Shown in pieces: positions 13,701 to 19,609 of a stretch of DNA of 64,000 nucleotides (positions are counted from its first letter, which is position 1; each line of letters opens with the position of its first letter). The position numbers and the translations under genes are program-made. Origin of the DNA: Pseudomonas viridiflava (GTDB lineage: Bacteria > Pseudomonadota > Gammaproteobacteria > Pseudomonadales > Pseudomonadaceae); contig NZ_UUIS01000092.1 in NCBI RefSeq assembly GCF_900589395.1, positions 1 through 64,000 of the forward strand, in the 5' to 3' direction. The notes beneath the pieces were generated by a model. The model saw nothing but the letters and a program-made list of their open reading frames with translations. It had not been told where the DNA came from and searched no databases.

Positions 13701-16700
13701 CCTGCACTGAATCGAGCTGTTCGCACCACAAGGGGCTGTCTTTTTCCCAGCGTTCGCGCTGCTCGGACACGCTGCCATAGCAAGCGCTCCAGCCTGTCGA
13801 GGACGAGGTAAAACGCAGGCGCAGCGCATCATGGTGAATGATCAGGGCACGCAGCGCCTGATCGAGCACACCCGTATCGAGTGGCTGGCCCGGCTTGAGC
13901 ATGACCGACTGGTTCCAGTGGTGACGTTGCGCAATGTCCGTCACGAAGAAACGCTGTTGAATCGGCGCCAGCAGCACAGCGCCCTCGGCCTCTTGCTGAT
14001 TGAACGAAAGCACTTCGGCACGCCGGGCGACGCCAGACAGTGCCAGGATGGTCTGGTGTTGAAACAATGCCCTGGCTGTGAACTCAATCCCTGCACGACG
14101 GGCCCGACTGACGACCTGGATCGAGATAATCGAGTCCCCGCCCAAGGCAAAGAAGTTATCCGTCAGCCCCACCCGCTCGACCTGCAGCACCTGCGCCCAG
14201 ATTTCTGCCAACTGGATCTGCAACGGCGTCACCGGCGCCGTATAGCCTGCAGCAGTCGTCACCGGCTCAGGCAAGGCCTTGATGTCGACCTTGCCGTTGG
14301 CCGTGACCGGCAGTTGCGCCAGCACCTGCAGGTGGCTGGGCTGCAGGTGCTCGGGCAGGCTGTGCTGCAACTCGCCACGAAGCGTTTCGAGAAAGGCTTG
14401 CCGTGCCGCTTCATCCACGACCGGCACCGCCGGCACCAGCCAGGCCGCCAGTTGCGCCGACGCGTGTGCGTCAATGACCCGCACCACGGCATTGCCGATG
14501 GCCGGCATCCGGCGCAGGTGGTTTTCGATTTCCGCCAGCTCCACGCGATAGCCACGAATCTTCACCTGGCCGTCCCTGCGCCCGGCAAACAGCAGTTCGC
14601 CCTGGGCATTACGCCGCACCCAGTCGCCGGTGCGGTACAGACGCGCGCCGTCAGCAGCGGCAGGGTCAGGCACGAAGCGTTCGGCGGTCAGCGCCGGCTG
14701 GCCCAGATAACCTCGGGCCAGGCCTGCACCGCCGATGTACAGCTCACCGCGCGCAGCCCCGGGTACCGCTTGCAGGCAATCGCTCAGCACCTGGGCGCGG
14801 CTATTGACCAGCGGCCGGCCCAGTACGGGCTGGCCGGCCATGACATGGGTCAATACACCGACCGTGGTTTCGGTCGGGCCGTAGTGGTTGATCACTGGCA
14901 GCCCGGGTGCCCATTGCGCGATCCGCGCCAGCAGGCCGGCCGGACAACTCTCGCCACCGACGATCAGGCAGCGGCGCGGCAACGCCGCTGCCCCGGCGGC
15001 GAGCATGGCCTGCAAGTGCGAAGGCACGATCTTCACGGCATCAATGGCGTGCCGGCTCATGTAGACCGCGAACGCCTCGGCGTCCAGCACCGTGTCCTTG
15101 TCGAGCATGTGCAGGGTCTTGCCGGCACACAGGGCGCCATAGAACACGGTATGGCCCAGGTCTGCCGCCGGCGTGGTGACCATCGCCAGGCGCTGGATGT
15201 CATCCATCGGCAGCCGGCGCAACACACCTTGCACGTAGTTCACCAGCGCGGCATGGCTGATACCAACGCCTTTGGGCACACCGGTAGTGCCCGAGGTGTA
15301 GATCACATAGGCCAGGTTATCCGGGCTCACGGCGACGGCGGGGGCATCGCGGCGGCGCAGCGTTTCATCCAGGTGAATGCGGCATACGTCCTGCGGCAAT
15401 GCGCCGTCCCAGGCGGCCTGGGCCACAACCACCTGCACACCGCTGTCGGCCAGCATGAAGTCCTGGCGCTCGCGGGGCTGCCCCGGCTCCAGCGGCAGGT
15501 AGGCCGCACCGGCCTTGAGGACCGCCAGGATGCCCACCAGCATGCCCGTGGAGCGATCAGCGATCACCCCTACGCGCTGGTCAGGCTGCACGCCGCTTTC
15601 CAGCAACAGGTGAGCCAGCGCATTGGCGCGCTCGTCCAGGGCCTGGTAGTCGATCTGATGCTCACCGCTGACGGCGGCCAGGCGGTGTGGATCGGCCTTG
15701 GCGGCCTGCTCGATCAACTGATGGATGCACAGGCCTGCACGTTCAGTCACCGCAGACTCCACCACCACCGCCTCGGCGGGTGACAGCGGCCACTCGCCGA
15801 CCGGGCACCTCGACTGCCCGGCCAGGCCCTCCAGCACCTGCAACCAGTCCTGCTGCATGGCAGCGACGGTCGCGCCGTCGAATACATCCAGGGCATAGGT
15901 GAAAGCCGCCTGTAGCCGGCCGGCGCTTTCGTAGGTGTCCAGCGACAGGTCAAAGCGGGCGCTGTGCCTGTCCAGCGCGACCTTTTCCAGGGTCAGCCCG
16001 GAGCGGGTCGTGATCTGCCCGGCATCGACCACCGTCGACTGGTGATTGAACAGCACCTGAAACAGCGGATTGCGCCCCAGGCTGCGTTGCGGCTCGAACA
16101 CCTCGACCAGGCGCTCGAACGGCAACTCCTGATGCCCCTGCGCGCCCAGCGCCGTCTCCTTGATCCGTTGCAGCAACTGATGCCTGTCAATCAGCGGATC
16201 AATCTCGGTGTGCAGCACCTGGGTGTTGATAAAACAGCCAATCAGCCCTTCGACCTCGGCCCGGTTACGGTTGGCCACCGGCACGCCGACGCGGATCGCC
16301 TGCTGACCGCTGTAGCGATGCAGCAGCACCTTGAAGGCCGCCAACAGCACCATGAACAAGGTCACGCCCTGCTCACGCGCCAGCCTGCGCAGGCGCTCGG
16401 CCAAGGCCGGCTCGACCTGGAACGCATGGCGCGCACCGCGGTAGCTGGGCATCGACGGCCGGGCATGATCCAGGGGCAGTTCCAGCGGTGCGTGTTCGTC
16501 GCCCAGCTTGCTGCGCCAGTAGTCCAGCTGGCGATCCTGCTCGCCGGCCTCCAGCCAGCTGCGCTGCCACAGCGCGTAGTCGCGGTACTGGATCGGCAGC
16601 GGCTGCAACGCCGCCTCGGTGCCGCTGCTGGCCGCGTCATAGAGGCGGATGAATTCATCGATCAGCACGTTGTAGGACCAGCCGTCGGCCACGATGTGGT

Positions 16701-17244
16701 GCAGGGTCAGCAGCAGCACATGCGCCTGATCGGTCAGTTTCAGCAATTGCACGCGCAGCAGCGGACCCCGGGCCAGGTCAAAGGGTGCCACGGCTTCGGC
16801 GTCGGCCAGTGTACGGACCTGCGCTTCACGCTGATCGGCTTGCAGCCCGCTCAGGTCATGGCTGACGATCGACACCGGGAACGGCTCGACAATCCGCTGG
16901 CTGACCTGGCCATCCTGCTCGCTGAAGACGCAGCGCAAGGTTTCATGACGGGCAACCAGGCCATCGAAGGCACTGTGCAAGGCCGCCTGGTCCAGCTCGC
17001 CATTGAGGCGCACCGCCATGGGCAGGTTGTAGGCGGCGCCTTGCGGGTCAAGCTGCCAGAGAAACCACATCCGCTGCTGGGCATAGGACAAACCGTCACG
17101 CGCATCGCTGGCCACATCGGCAGGGATGGGGAACACGGAAAAGTCCACGCCTTCCTGCTGCAGGCCGGCCAGGAACAGACGGCGTTTTTCCAGGGGCAGT
17201 TCGATAAAGCGGCGGGCGAGTTTCAGAGCGTCTTGGGCATTCAT
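1720..17244 (-). CDS. Pyoverdine side-chain NRPS, four modules: C-A-T-E, C-A-T, C-A-T-E, C-A-T
   Basis: This 5174-residue cytoplasmic megasynthase extends the pyoverdine peptide. I chose the ATG at 17244 because AAGGA lies 8 bases upstream and the protein then begins with the helical leader shared with the next NRPS. Condensation motifs: HHIVADG (about residue 181), HHLLMDG (1692), HHITCDG (2740), HHILMDG (4256). Epimerase motifs: HHLAVDG (1222), HHLVVDG (3787). Carrier motifs: LGGDSI before each epimerase (1035, 3601), LGGHSL elsewhere (2550, 5110). Pockets read by alignment to the GrsA frame: module 1 DLTKIGHVG (Asp), module 2 DAEDIGAVS (acidic pocket, so a basic residue is likely), module 3 DVWHVSLID (Ser), module 4 DGEGYYGVT (unassigned, perhaps basic). 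Inferred product: D-Asp, basic residue, D-Ser, X. There is no thioesterase; the chain passes to the next protein. Whether Asp is hydroxylated cannot be seen. Confidence 0.95.
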   Translation of the reverse strand: MNAQDALKLARRFIELPLEKRRLFLAGLQQEGVDFSVFPIPADVASDARDGLSYAQQRMWFLWQLDPQGAAYNLPMAVRLNGELDQAALHSAFDGLVARHETLRCVFSEQDGQVSQRIVEPFPVSIVSHDLSGLQADQREAQVRTLADAEAVAPFDLARGPLLRVQLLKLTDQAHVLLLTLHHIVADGWSYNVLIDEFIRLYDAASSGTEAALQPLPIQYRDYALWQRSWLEAGEQDRQLDYWRSKLGDEHAPLELPLDHARPSMPSYRGARHAFQVEPALAERLRRLAREQGVTLFMVLLAAFKVLLHRYSGQQAIRVGVPVANRNRAEVEGLIGCFINTQVLHTEIDPLIDRHQLLQRIKETALGAQGHQELPFERLVEVFEPQRSLGRNPLFQVLFNHQSTVVDAGQITTRSGLTLEKVALDRHSARFDLSLDTYESAGRLQAAFTYALDVFDGATVAAMQQDWLQVLEGLAGQSRCPVGEWPLSPAEAVVVESAVTERAGLCIHQLIEQAAKADPHRLAAVSGEHQIDYQALDERANALAHLLLESGVQPDQRVGVIADRSTGMLVGILAVLKAGAAYLPLEPGQPRERQDFMLADSGVQVVVAQAAWDGALPQDVCRIHLDETLRRRDAPAVAVSPDNLAYVIYTSGTTGVPKGVGISHAALVNYVQGVLRRLPMDDIQRLAMVTTPAADLGHTVFYGALCAGKTLHMLDKDTVLDAEAFAVYMSRHAIDAVKIVPSHLQAMLAAGAAALPRRCLIVGGESCPAGLLARIAQWAPGLPVINHYGPTETTVGVLTHVMAGQPVLGRPLVNSRAQVLSDCLQAVPGAARGELYIGGAGLARGYLGQPALTAERFVPDPAAADGARLYRTGDWVRRNAQGELLFAGRRDGQVKIRGYRVELAEIENHLRRMPAIGNAVVRVIDAHASAQLAAWLVPAVPVVDEAARQAFLETLRGELQHSLPEHLQPSHLQVLAQLPVTANGKVDIKALPEPVTTAAGYTAPVTPLQIQLAEIWAQVLQVERVGLTDNFFALGGDSIISIQVVSRARRAGIEFTARALFQHQTILALSGVARRAEVLSFNQQEAEGAVLLAPIQQRFFVTDIAQRHHWNQSVMLKPGQPLDTGVLDQALRALIIHHDALRLRFTSSSTGWSACYGSVSEQRERWEKDSPLWCEQLDSVQALQALSDQAQRSLNLQQACLLRAVYVSLPDGEQRLLLVIHHLAVDGVSWRVLLEDLQQAYQALLAGNDLKLSDKTSSFKVWTQHLHDRARDSAFQQELAYWQGQLQDVSDQLPCDHEGGGRQQKHSAVATTYLDSEWTRRLLQDTGRAYRTQINDLLLTALAGVICRWTCQPSALIRLEGHGREELFERVDVTRTVGWFTTLFPVKLSPQAEISASIMRIKEQLRAVPDKGLGYVVLRYLGPEHAQSVLNALPEGQIVFNYLGQFDQSFDGQQGIFAPAPEGSGQGQSEEAPLGSLLSINGQVYGGALELTWTYSREVFEHATVQRLADEYAQALKDLIEHCGNQDSLGVTPSDFPLATLTQASLDALPVATAQIEDIYGLSPMQHGMLFHSLYQHEAGDYVNQMRVDVTGLDVERFRHAWQRVLEEHEVLRTGFVWQGDLEAPVQVVHRSVSLPVRLYDCSDHPSLDEELQQLAMDERRQGFDLVAAPLLRLVLVRKTVDCHHLIYTHHHLLMDGWSGARVLGEVLQRYAGHAPAGKSGHYRDYIAWLQRQDSSTREVFWKKQLARLEGATRLASATGLARSGMSGQAEHSRRLEPLQTERLKRFAQSINVTVNTLVQGAWALLLQRYTGQQTVVFGATVSGRPAQLPGIEEQVGLFINTLPVIAMPSPELRADQWLQALQAHNLELREHEHTPLSEIQRWAGLGGEGLFDSLIVFENYPVSEALQKGAPPGLVFGQVYNHEQTNYALTIAVTLDEALSFAFSYAQDVFDKATVVQVSEHVLTVLMQLCEAPQRALGNLGVLDAAPRQPRLPQPMAPDAPGLEPLNLVQLFELQAARQPEAIALVQGDERLSYAALNRRANALAHRLIEQGVRPEARVGIVARRGLDMVVGLLAILKAGAGYVPLDPEYPAQRLHYMIQDSQLGLILVEPALQARLPDLPGTTIMRLDPAALAEDWRGNPCLALAPASLAYVIYTSGSTGRPKGVEVAHEAIAMHCLAAADIYRVEARDCYLNCASISFDAAVEQLFVPLVRGARVLLADIAEWDWPRFRSEIERHAVSVIDIPPAYLAHINVAAQPHEAVAVRVAILGGEAWRLDLLDARCAIQARQWFNAYGPTEGVVSPLIGCVERPLEPSASQAPLGQPVGRRQVYALDCQAGLAVAHACAEIVLAGAGLARGYLGQPALTAQRFVPDPFGGAGERVYRTGDAARVLPDGRLDFIGRIDQQVSIRGRRIEPGEIERRLLEDPSVREAAVLVVGEAGEAKLVAYLVPDQTGQGNDQEQAWIESHASRLQACLPAYMRPARYVVLERLATLPSGKLDLSALRGLQGATAAKGCQVPVQEADRRMAALWAEVLDVAHVGLDDNFFELGGHSLSAMTLLARVRQALGVEVPLRTLFERPVLADFVKALDRMDSPAGPAIQPVERHTSLAVSYAQQRQWFLWELAPDSCAYNVSSVMRLNGALDVLALQRSFADLVMRHETLRTVFERENGQVVQKILSFPTFTMSRQDRLGVFDETVQALIDSELSQGFDLRSGPLLRVMLVRLSVQEHVLVIVQHHITCDGVSMQIMIDDLVQLYAGHCQGLPVSLAPLPIQYADYAAWQRNRMDAGERQRQLDYWLARLGGEQPMLLLPWDKPRGLVFSHRGARLGLDVSTELSLQLMQLARRQGVTVFMLLLASFQVLLHRYSGQSDIRVGVPVTHRNRAETERLIGFFVNTQVLRSEVDSLAPFNAFLQHVRHDALQAQAYQDLPFEQLVEALQPERSLGHNPLFQVMFNHQVAAGKGIAQGAMPGVTIEPLAITSTTTQFDLTLDVFESSTGLSASLIYAQDLFEPATVARMGEHWVNLLQAIVADPAQRIADLPLLSRQERERTLQAWNATAVDYPRTVCLHQLIEAQVRRAPQAVALTFEGRHLSYGELNARANRLAHRLIEAGVGPEVPVGIAMPRSLDMVVGMLAILKAGGAYVPLDPEYPPERLGYMIQDSGMQLLLGTRAVLEHLPSLAGVEVLALDAEAGWLAGYSEADPAVDMSASSLAYVIYTSGSTGRPKGVGNQHQGLVNRLLWMQSAYGLDASDAVMQKTPFSFDVSVWEFFWPLMTGSRLVIAAPGAHREPRALVDLIESQGVTTLHFVPSMLQAFLQGEGLERCRSLRRIVCSGEALPVQAQRQVFARLPWVGLYNLYGPTEAAIDVTHWQCVEEGRDAVPIGRPIDNMGCQLLDAGLEPVVTGVQAELYLQGVGLARGYAGRAGLTAERFVPNPYVSGERMYRTGDLASQRQDGVIEYGGRLDHQVKLRGLRIEPGEIEARLLECPGVREAVVLVHEHKTLIGYVTCADQAPGWRARLDDALGTLLPGYMVPNRWIAVQAMPLTSNGKLDRKALLALAADSSTGYQAPQGELEGRIASIWAEVLGVEQVGSNDNFFELGGDSISSILVVNRARQAGVYFTPKALFQRQTVSQLARVAQTVQPGVVEQDEVQGRTSLLPFQRWFLQAGIADNHHWNQSVLLQPMDSVHIGALEQALRALVTHHDALRLSFVSEEGLYADHHSLAEQNQAWQEHPVLWQATVKPGQAFTRLVEQVQRSLDLRKGPLMRAALIDLQGEGQRLLLVIHHLVVDGLSWRILLEDIHTAYEQAKAGRPVALPAKTRSLKACAQHLSDQATQPALQAQVPFWEALLADQPVALPASGPQGPGLNSEAISAVTRLSRDATHQLLQQAPAAYRTRINDLLLTALARVLTRWTGHSSALVQLEGHGREDLFDELELTRTVGWFTSLFPVRLTPDTEMGRSIKTIKEQLRAVPDNGMGFGVLRHLGNEDAQRRLSALPVPRITFNYLGQLDPLNDRQGAFIPAAEHAGSEQSPDAELPNWLCINGQVYNGQLSLSWTFSPRVFDEAVIGRLADDYASQLQALIEHCCQARHGGVTPSDFPLAHLDQEQLDRLPVAASLIEDIYPLSPMQEGMLFHTLYEQDEASYLNQTRVRISGLDVERFRGAWQSVLAAHESLRSSFVWDGAFEQPVQIVHRSVVLPFSCLDWRDDPHREQALQALLLQDRQHGFDLAQAPLLRLTLVQHADDEHELVYTYHHILMDGWSASQLLGEVLQHYAGQPVPTPAGRYRDHISWLQRQDKAVSEAFWRAQLKDLQQPTRLTQAIKPTAIEAGGHRNHVHVLDQARTEHLKAFARARKVTVNTLVQAAWLILLQRYTGQETVAFGATVSGRPAGIEGVEQQIGLFINTLAVIARPQPHMSVGEWMQAVQDQNLALREQEHTPLYDVQRWAGLGGDALFDTLLVFENFPVSTVLQRGAPEGLAFSGVDTCERTNYPLTLALTLETCLSFTYGYACEAFDATTIGQLSEHMIRLLENMAGDAQATLGTLSLLDASQQQSLVDNWNRPASTYPTSHTLVELIEARVRHDPDAVALLFEHQSLSYGALNARANALAHRLIDQGVGPEVRVAIAARRGLEMMVGLLAILKAGGAYVPLDPHYPSDRLAHMIHDSGVTLLVTEGVLLDRLPRSSNVRVLLLEQEQEKACHDDPHVTLSPGNLAYVIYTSGSTGLPKGVAVEHGAIAMHCLATGDWYEMSAADRELHFLSFAFDGGHERWLTTLITGGSLLLRGDDLWTPQRTYEEIRRHGVTMAGFAPLYLQQLAEYAEQVGNPPAVRLYSYGGDAMPKAGFAKIQAALRSPLMINGYGPTEAVVTPLVWKTGPADSCPGAYAPIGRCVGARQAYVLAEDLSLNPQGIAGELFIGGAGLARGYLNRAALTAERFVPDPYSDGGRLYRTADLVRKDAAAMEYLGRLDSQVKIRGFRIELGEVLACLMEQDGVQDAVVIAREIEALGKQLVAYVVPAARQEPVLLCAALKAALRLKLPAHMVPSHWVCLEQWPLTPGGKLDRNALPAPDRTLLRKQDDEPLSALEQQIAGVWAQTLKLESIGVHDNFFELGGHSLLATQVTARLQLELGGQIAIASLFQAATLKEYAAIVQQGMYHNDEEADSLSDILTQLEEA

Positions 17245-17301
17245 GCAATGCGTCCTTGTCGAGTAGGAAGCGGGGCCAGAGGCCCGGTCGATCCCACTAG
17301 A

Positions 17302-17325
17302 ACGAAACAGCAAGGGGTTGATTTA
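17302..17325 (-). promoter_or_regulatory. PvdS-dependent promoter (iron-starvation box) of the four-module NRPS
   Basis: Read on the minus strand, TAAAT (17325-17321) is followed by exactly 16 bases and CGT (17304-17302). This is an exact match to the consensus TAAAT-N16/17-CGT used by PvdS RNA polymerase. It lies 58 bases upstream of the NRPS start codon. Confidence 0.85.
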
Positions 17326-17434
17326 GCGCATCGCACCGTCGCCCCCGGCCGCCGCCACGCACAGGCCATGCCCGTTAAGTTTGCAGAGGGCTCATCCGTC
17401 TGTGCCTTATCCCCTTCAGAAAAGGCGGCTCCCG

Positions 17435-18394
17435 ATGCTCTCCACCCTCGGCAAAAACCTGCGCAGCGCCGTACACAAAGTCCTGCCGGCGAAACGCCCC
17501 AGTTATCGCCTCTTCGACATCACCCTCAGGCAACGGCTGGACATCAGCCCGTCCCTGACCCGGTTTGTCTTTACCGGCCCCCAGGTGCAGCACATGCAGA
17601 CCCTGGCACCGGACCAGCGCGTCAAGCTGCTGTTTCCCGGCGCCGACGGCCAGCCGCCGCAACTGCCGCTGGAAGACAACTGGCACCAGACCCTGCGCAA
17701 CCTTGACGCGGCGGGCAAGCCGCCGATGCGCACCTACACGATCCGCGCCTTGCGCCGTGAACGGGCCGAGGTGGATGTGGAGTTCGTGCTGCACGGCGAA
17801 ACCGGGCCGGCCTCGCGCTGGGCAACGCATGCCCGGCCCGGTGACCGGTTGCAGATGGTGGCGCCCTATGCCGATTACCCAGGCGACCCTGGGGGTTATG
17901 AGTGGCAACCGCCCGCCGGCATCCGCCATGTGTTGCTGATTGGTGATGAAACCGCCTTGCCGGCGATTGCCGGGATTCTGGAGCAACTGGCCGGGCAGCC
18001 ACAGCCGCCCCGGGTCGAGGCGTTTATCGAAGTGCCGCAGGCCGGCGACCGGTTGCAGATTGCTCAGCCGGCCAATGCCCGGATCAACTGGCTGGTGCGT
18101 GATGAACAGCAGCTTGAGCAGGGTGAAGGCATGCGCAAGGCGGCCCTGGAGCTGGCGACGTTGCCGGCATCAGCGGCCCGCATCAAAGCACCGCAGAAGA
18201 TCCATGAAGTGGATATCGACACGCAGATTCTGTGGGACCTGGCCAAACCGTCGGACAGTGCGTTTTATGCCTGGGTCGCGGGCGAGTCGGCAGCGGTGAT
18301 GGCGATTCGTCGACATCTGGTTGGCGAGCTGGGGCTGGACCGACGGGCGCTGACATTCATGGGGTATTGGCGGCTGGGGCGGGCGCTGGATTAG
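17435..18394 (+). CDS. Siderophore-interacting protein, FAD-dependent ferric-siderophore reductase family
   Basis: A 319-residue cytoplasmic protein of the SIP/ViuB/YqjH family, whose known members use NAD(P)H and FAD to reduce siderophore-bound iron. Visible signs are the FAD-binding RTYTIR segment (residue about 100), the VLLIGDETALPAIAG nucleotide-binding segment (about 167) and the family's C-terminal YWRLG motif. The ATG at 17435 was preferred over an earlier in-frame codon because AAGG lies about 9 bases upstream and the family start (MLSTLGKNL) follows. It is divergent from the four-module NRPS with a 190-base shared control region and convergent with the thioesterase gene. In the known pyoverdine pathway iron is released in the periplasm, so a cytoplasmic reductase here is unexpected; it may serve another siderophore. 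Family is clear, substrate is not. Confidence 0.85.
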   Translation: MLSTLGKNLRSAVHKVLPAKRPSYRLFDITLRQRLDISPSLTRFVFTGPQVQHMQTLAPDQRVKLLFPGADGQPPQLPLEDNWHQTLRNLDAAGKPPMRTYTIRALRRERAEVDVEFVLHGETGPASRWATHARPGDRLQMVAPYADYPGDPGGYEWQPPAGIRHVLLIGDETALPAIAGILEQLAGQPQPPRVEAFIEVPQAGDRLQIAQPANARINWLVRDEQQLEQGEGMRKAALELATLPASAARIKAPQKIHEVDIDTQILWDLAKPSDSAFYAWVAGESAAVMAIRRHLVGELGLDRRALTFMGYWRLGRALD

Positions 18395-18398
18395 AGCC

Positions 18399-18459
18399 TT
18401 TCGCGGCTCAAGCCGCTCCTACGGTCACGCGCACTCGTAGGAGCTGCTTCAGCAGCGAA
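18399..18459. repeat. REP-type inverted repeat pair between convergent genes
   Basis: An inverted unit ending in CTCCTAC (18399-18422) faces a unit starting GTAGGAGCTGCTTC (18437-18459). Each can fold on itself (GCGGCT/AGCCGC and GCTGCTTCAGCAGC). It fills the gap between the reductase and thioesterase genes and could act as a two-way terminator. Confidence 0.75.
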
Positions 18460-18465
18460 CAGCCA

Positions 18466-19200
18466 TCACGCACAGGCACGCCGTGAAAATCGGCGCAGGT
18501 CCACTTCCAGGCAATTGCGCAGGATCCGCAGCACCTTGGCCTCCTGCTCGTGGATGAAGAAATGCTGGCCCGGCAGCATTTCCAGCGAAAAGCTGGCGGC
18601 GCTTTCGAGCTGCCAGGCAACCAGCTGCTCCTGGGTGGCCTTGTCCTGCTTGCCGCCCAGCACATGGATCGGGCAGTCCAGGCGTGGCCGGGCGCGGTAC
18701 TCATAGAGGCCGCACAGGCGAAAATCCGCACGCAGGATCGGCAGGGTCAGGTCCATCAGTTCCTGGTTGTCCAGCACCGCTTGCGGGGTGCCGTTGAGGT
18801 CACGCAGCTCGGCCTTGAGTTCATCGTCGCTCTTGGGGTCGGCAAAGCCGCGGGCGTAGTCGTCGCGCTGGCTGGGGGCGGCGGTCCCGGAGGCGAACAG
18901 CGACACCGGCGGCGGCGCGCCGGACTCGCGCAGCACATGCAGCACTTCAAAGGCCAGCAATGCGCCCAGGCTGTGCCCGAACACCGCGTACGGGCCGTTG
19001 ATGCGCGGGGTCAGTTCCCTGGCCAACTGTCGGGCCAGGGCCTGCATGTCGGTCTGCAAGGGCTCGCCCAGCCGGGCACCACGGCCGGGCAGCTCGACCG
19101 GCTGCACGCTCAGCCACTGGGGCAGCGTGCGCCGCCAACGGCTATAGACCATGGCGCTGGCGCCAGAATACGGCAGGCAGAAGAGTTGCACGGTGGTCAT
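18466..19200 (-). CDS. pvdG: Type II thioesterase of pyoverdine synthesis (PvdG-like)
   Basis: An alpha/beta-hydrolase of 244 residues, the usual size of stand-alone NRPS thioesterases. These enzymes clear mis-primed or stalled acyl groups from carrier domains. The nucleophile motif GHSLG places the catalytic Ser at residue 77. The FCLPYSGAS start, the ELPGRGAR segment and a late GQHFF histidine are all typical of the family. It starts 10 bases after the MbtH-like gene with GAGG eight bases before the ATG, so the two are one transcript. It ends at the REP pair before the reductase gene. PvdG of Pseudomonas aeruginosa is the natural counterpart; the name rests on family and position. Confidence 0.9.
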   Translation of the reverse strand: MTTVQLFCLPYSGASAMVYSRWRRTLPQWLSVQPVELPGRGARLGEPLQTDMQALARQLARELTPRINGPYAVFGHSLGALLAFEVLHVLRESGAPPPVSLFASGTAAPSQRDDYARGFADPKSDDELKAELRDLNGTPQAVLDNQELMDLTLPILRADFRLCGLYEYRARPRLDCPIHVLGGKQDKATQEQLVAWQLESAASFSLEMLPGQHFFIHEQEAKVLRILRNCLEVDLRRFSRRACA

Positions 19201-19210
19201 GGCAAAGGCC

Positions 19211-19456
19211 TCAGTGAACGGCGTGGTCGCCTTGTTTCAGGCGCGCCTGTTCTTCCATGTGCTTGCGCAGGCTCAAGGGGCGCATATCGGTCCACACCTC
19301 TTCGATGTAGGCCAGGCACTCTTTCTTGAAGCCGCTCTTGCCAACGGTGCGCCAGCCGTTCGGGACTTCCTTGTAGTCGGGCCAGATGGAGTATTGCTCT
19401 TCGTGGTTGACGACGACCTGGAACAGGATGTCTTCGCGGTCGAATACTGAGGTCAT
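19211..19456 (-). CDS. MbtH-like NRPS helper protein
   Basis: An 81-residue MbtH-family protein. These small proteins bind adenylation domains and are needed for their folding or activity. The signature is clear: NHEEQYSIWP near residue 17, then VPNGWRTVGKSG, with the invariant tryptophans, and WTDMRPLSLR towards the end. The ATG at 19456 was chosen because the family sequence begins MTSVFDRED. It lies upstream of the thioesterase gene with a 10-base gap. A PvdS-promoter-like sequence lies 63 bases upstream of the start, so it may be transcribed separately from pvdH. Confidence 0.95.
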   Translation of the reverse strand: MTSVFDREDILFQVVVNHEEQYSIWPDYKEVPNGWRTVGKSGFKKECLAYIEEVWTDMRPLSLRKHMEEQARLKQGDHAVH

Positions 19457-19518
19457 GGTGAGGCTCCGTAGTAAGGCTGAAGGTCGCAAGCGGCGCCGGG
19501 CGCGGCTCTAAGGATTAA

Positions 19519-19542
19519 ACGAGTGATGCGAAAAAAAATTAA
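19519..19542 (-). promoter_or_regulatory. Possible PvdS-type promoter of the mbtH-thioesterase pair
   Basis: On the minus strand TTAAT, 16 bases, then CGT. It departs from TAAAT but shares the stretch TAATTTTTTTCGC, and the same run of T before CGC, with the site upstream of pvdL. Tentative. Confidence 0.4.
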
Positions 19543-19550
19543 GGGCACGC

Positions 19551-19574
19551 TTTCGCGGCTGAAGCCGCTCCTAC
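19551..19574. repeat. REP singlet
   Basis: A lone inverted unit with arms GCGGCT and AGCCGC that ends in CTCCTAC. It lies between the mbtH-like gene and pvdH and is nearly identical to the unit at 18399-18422. Confidence 0.65.
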
Positions 19575-19609
19575 GGGGTCATGCCGATCTGGCGGGACCG
19601 TGTGTTCCT

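Noticed and set aside
17375..17399. TTAAG-N17-CGT on the plus strand before the ferric-reductase gene, as a PvdS promoter
   Set aside because: Two of five bases differ from TAAAT and it would start transcription only about 30 bases before the ATG. Too weak to list.
13831..17706. Long plus-strand open frames (up to 650 codons) opposite the NRPS
   Set aside because: They mirror the third-base bias of the NRPS and show no motifs or ribosome sites.
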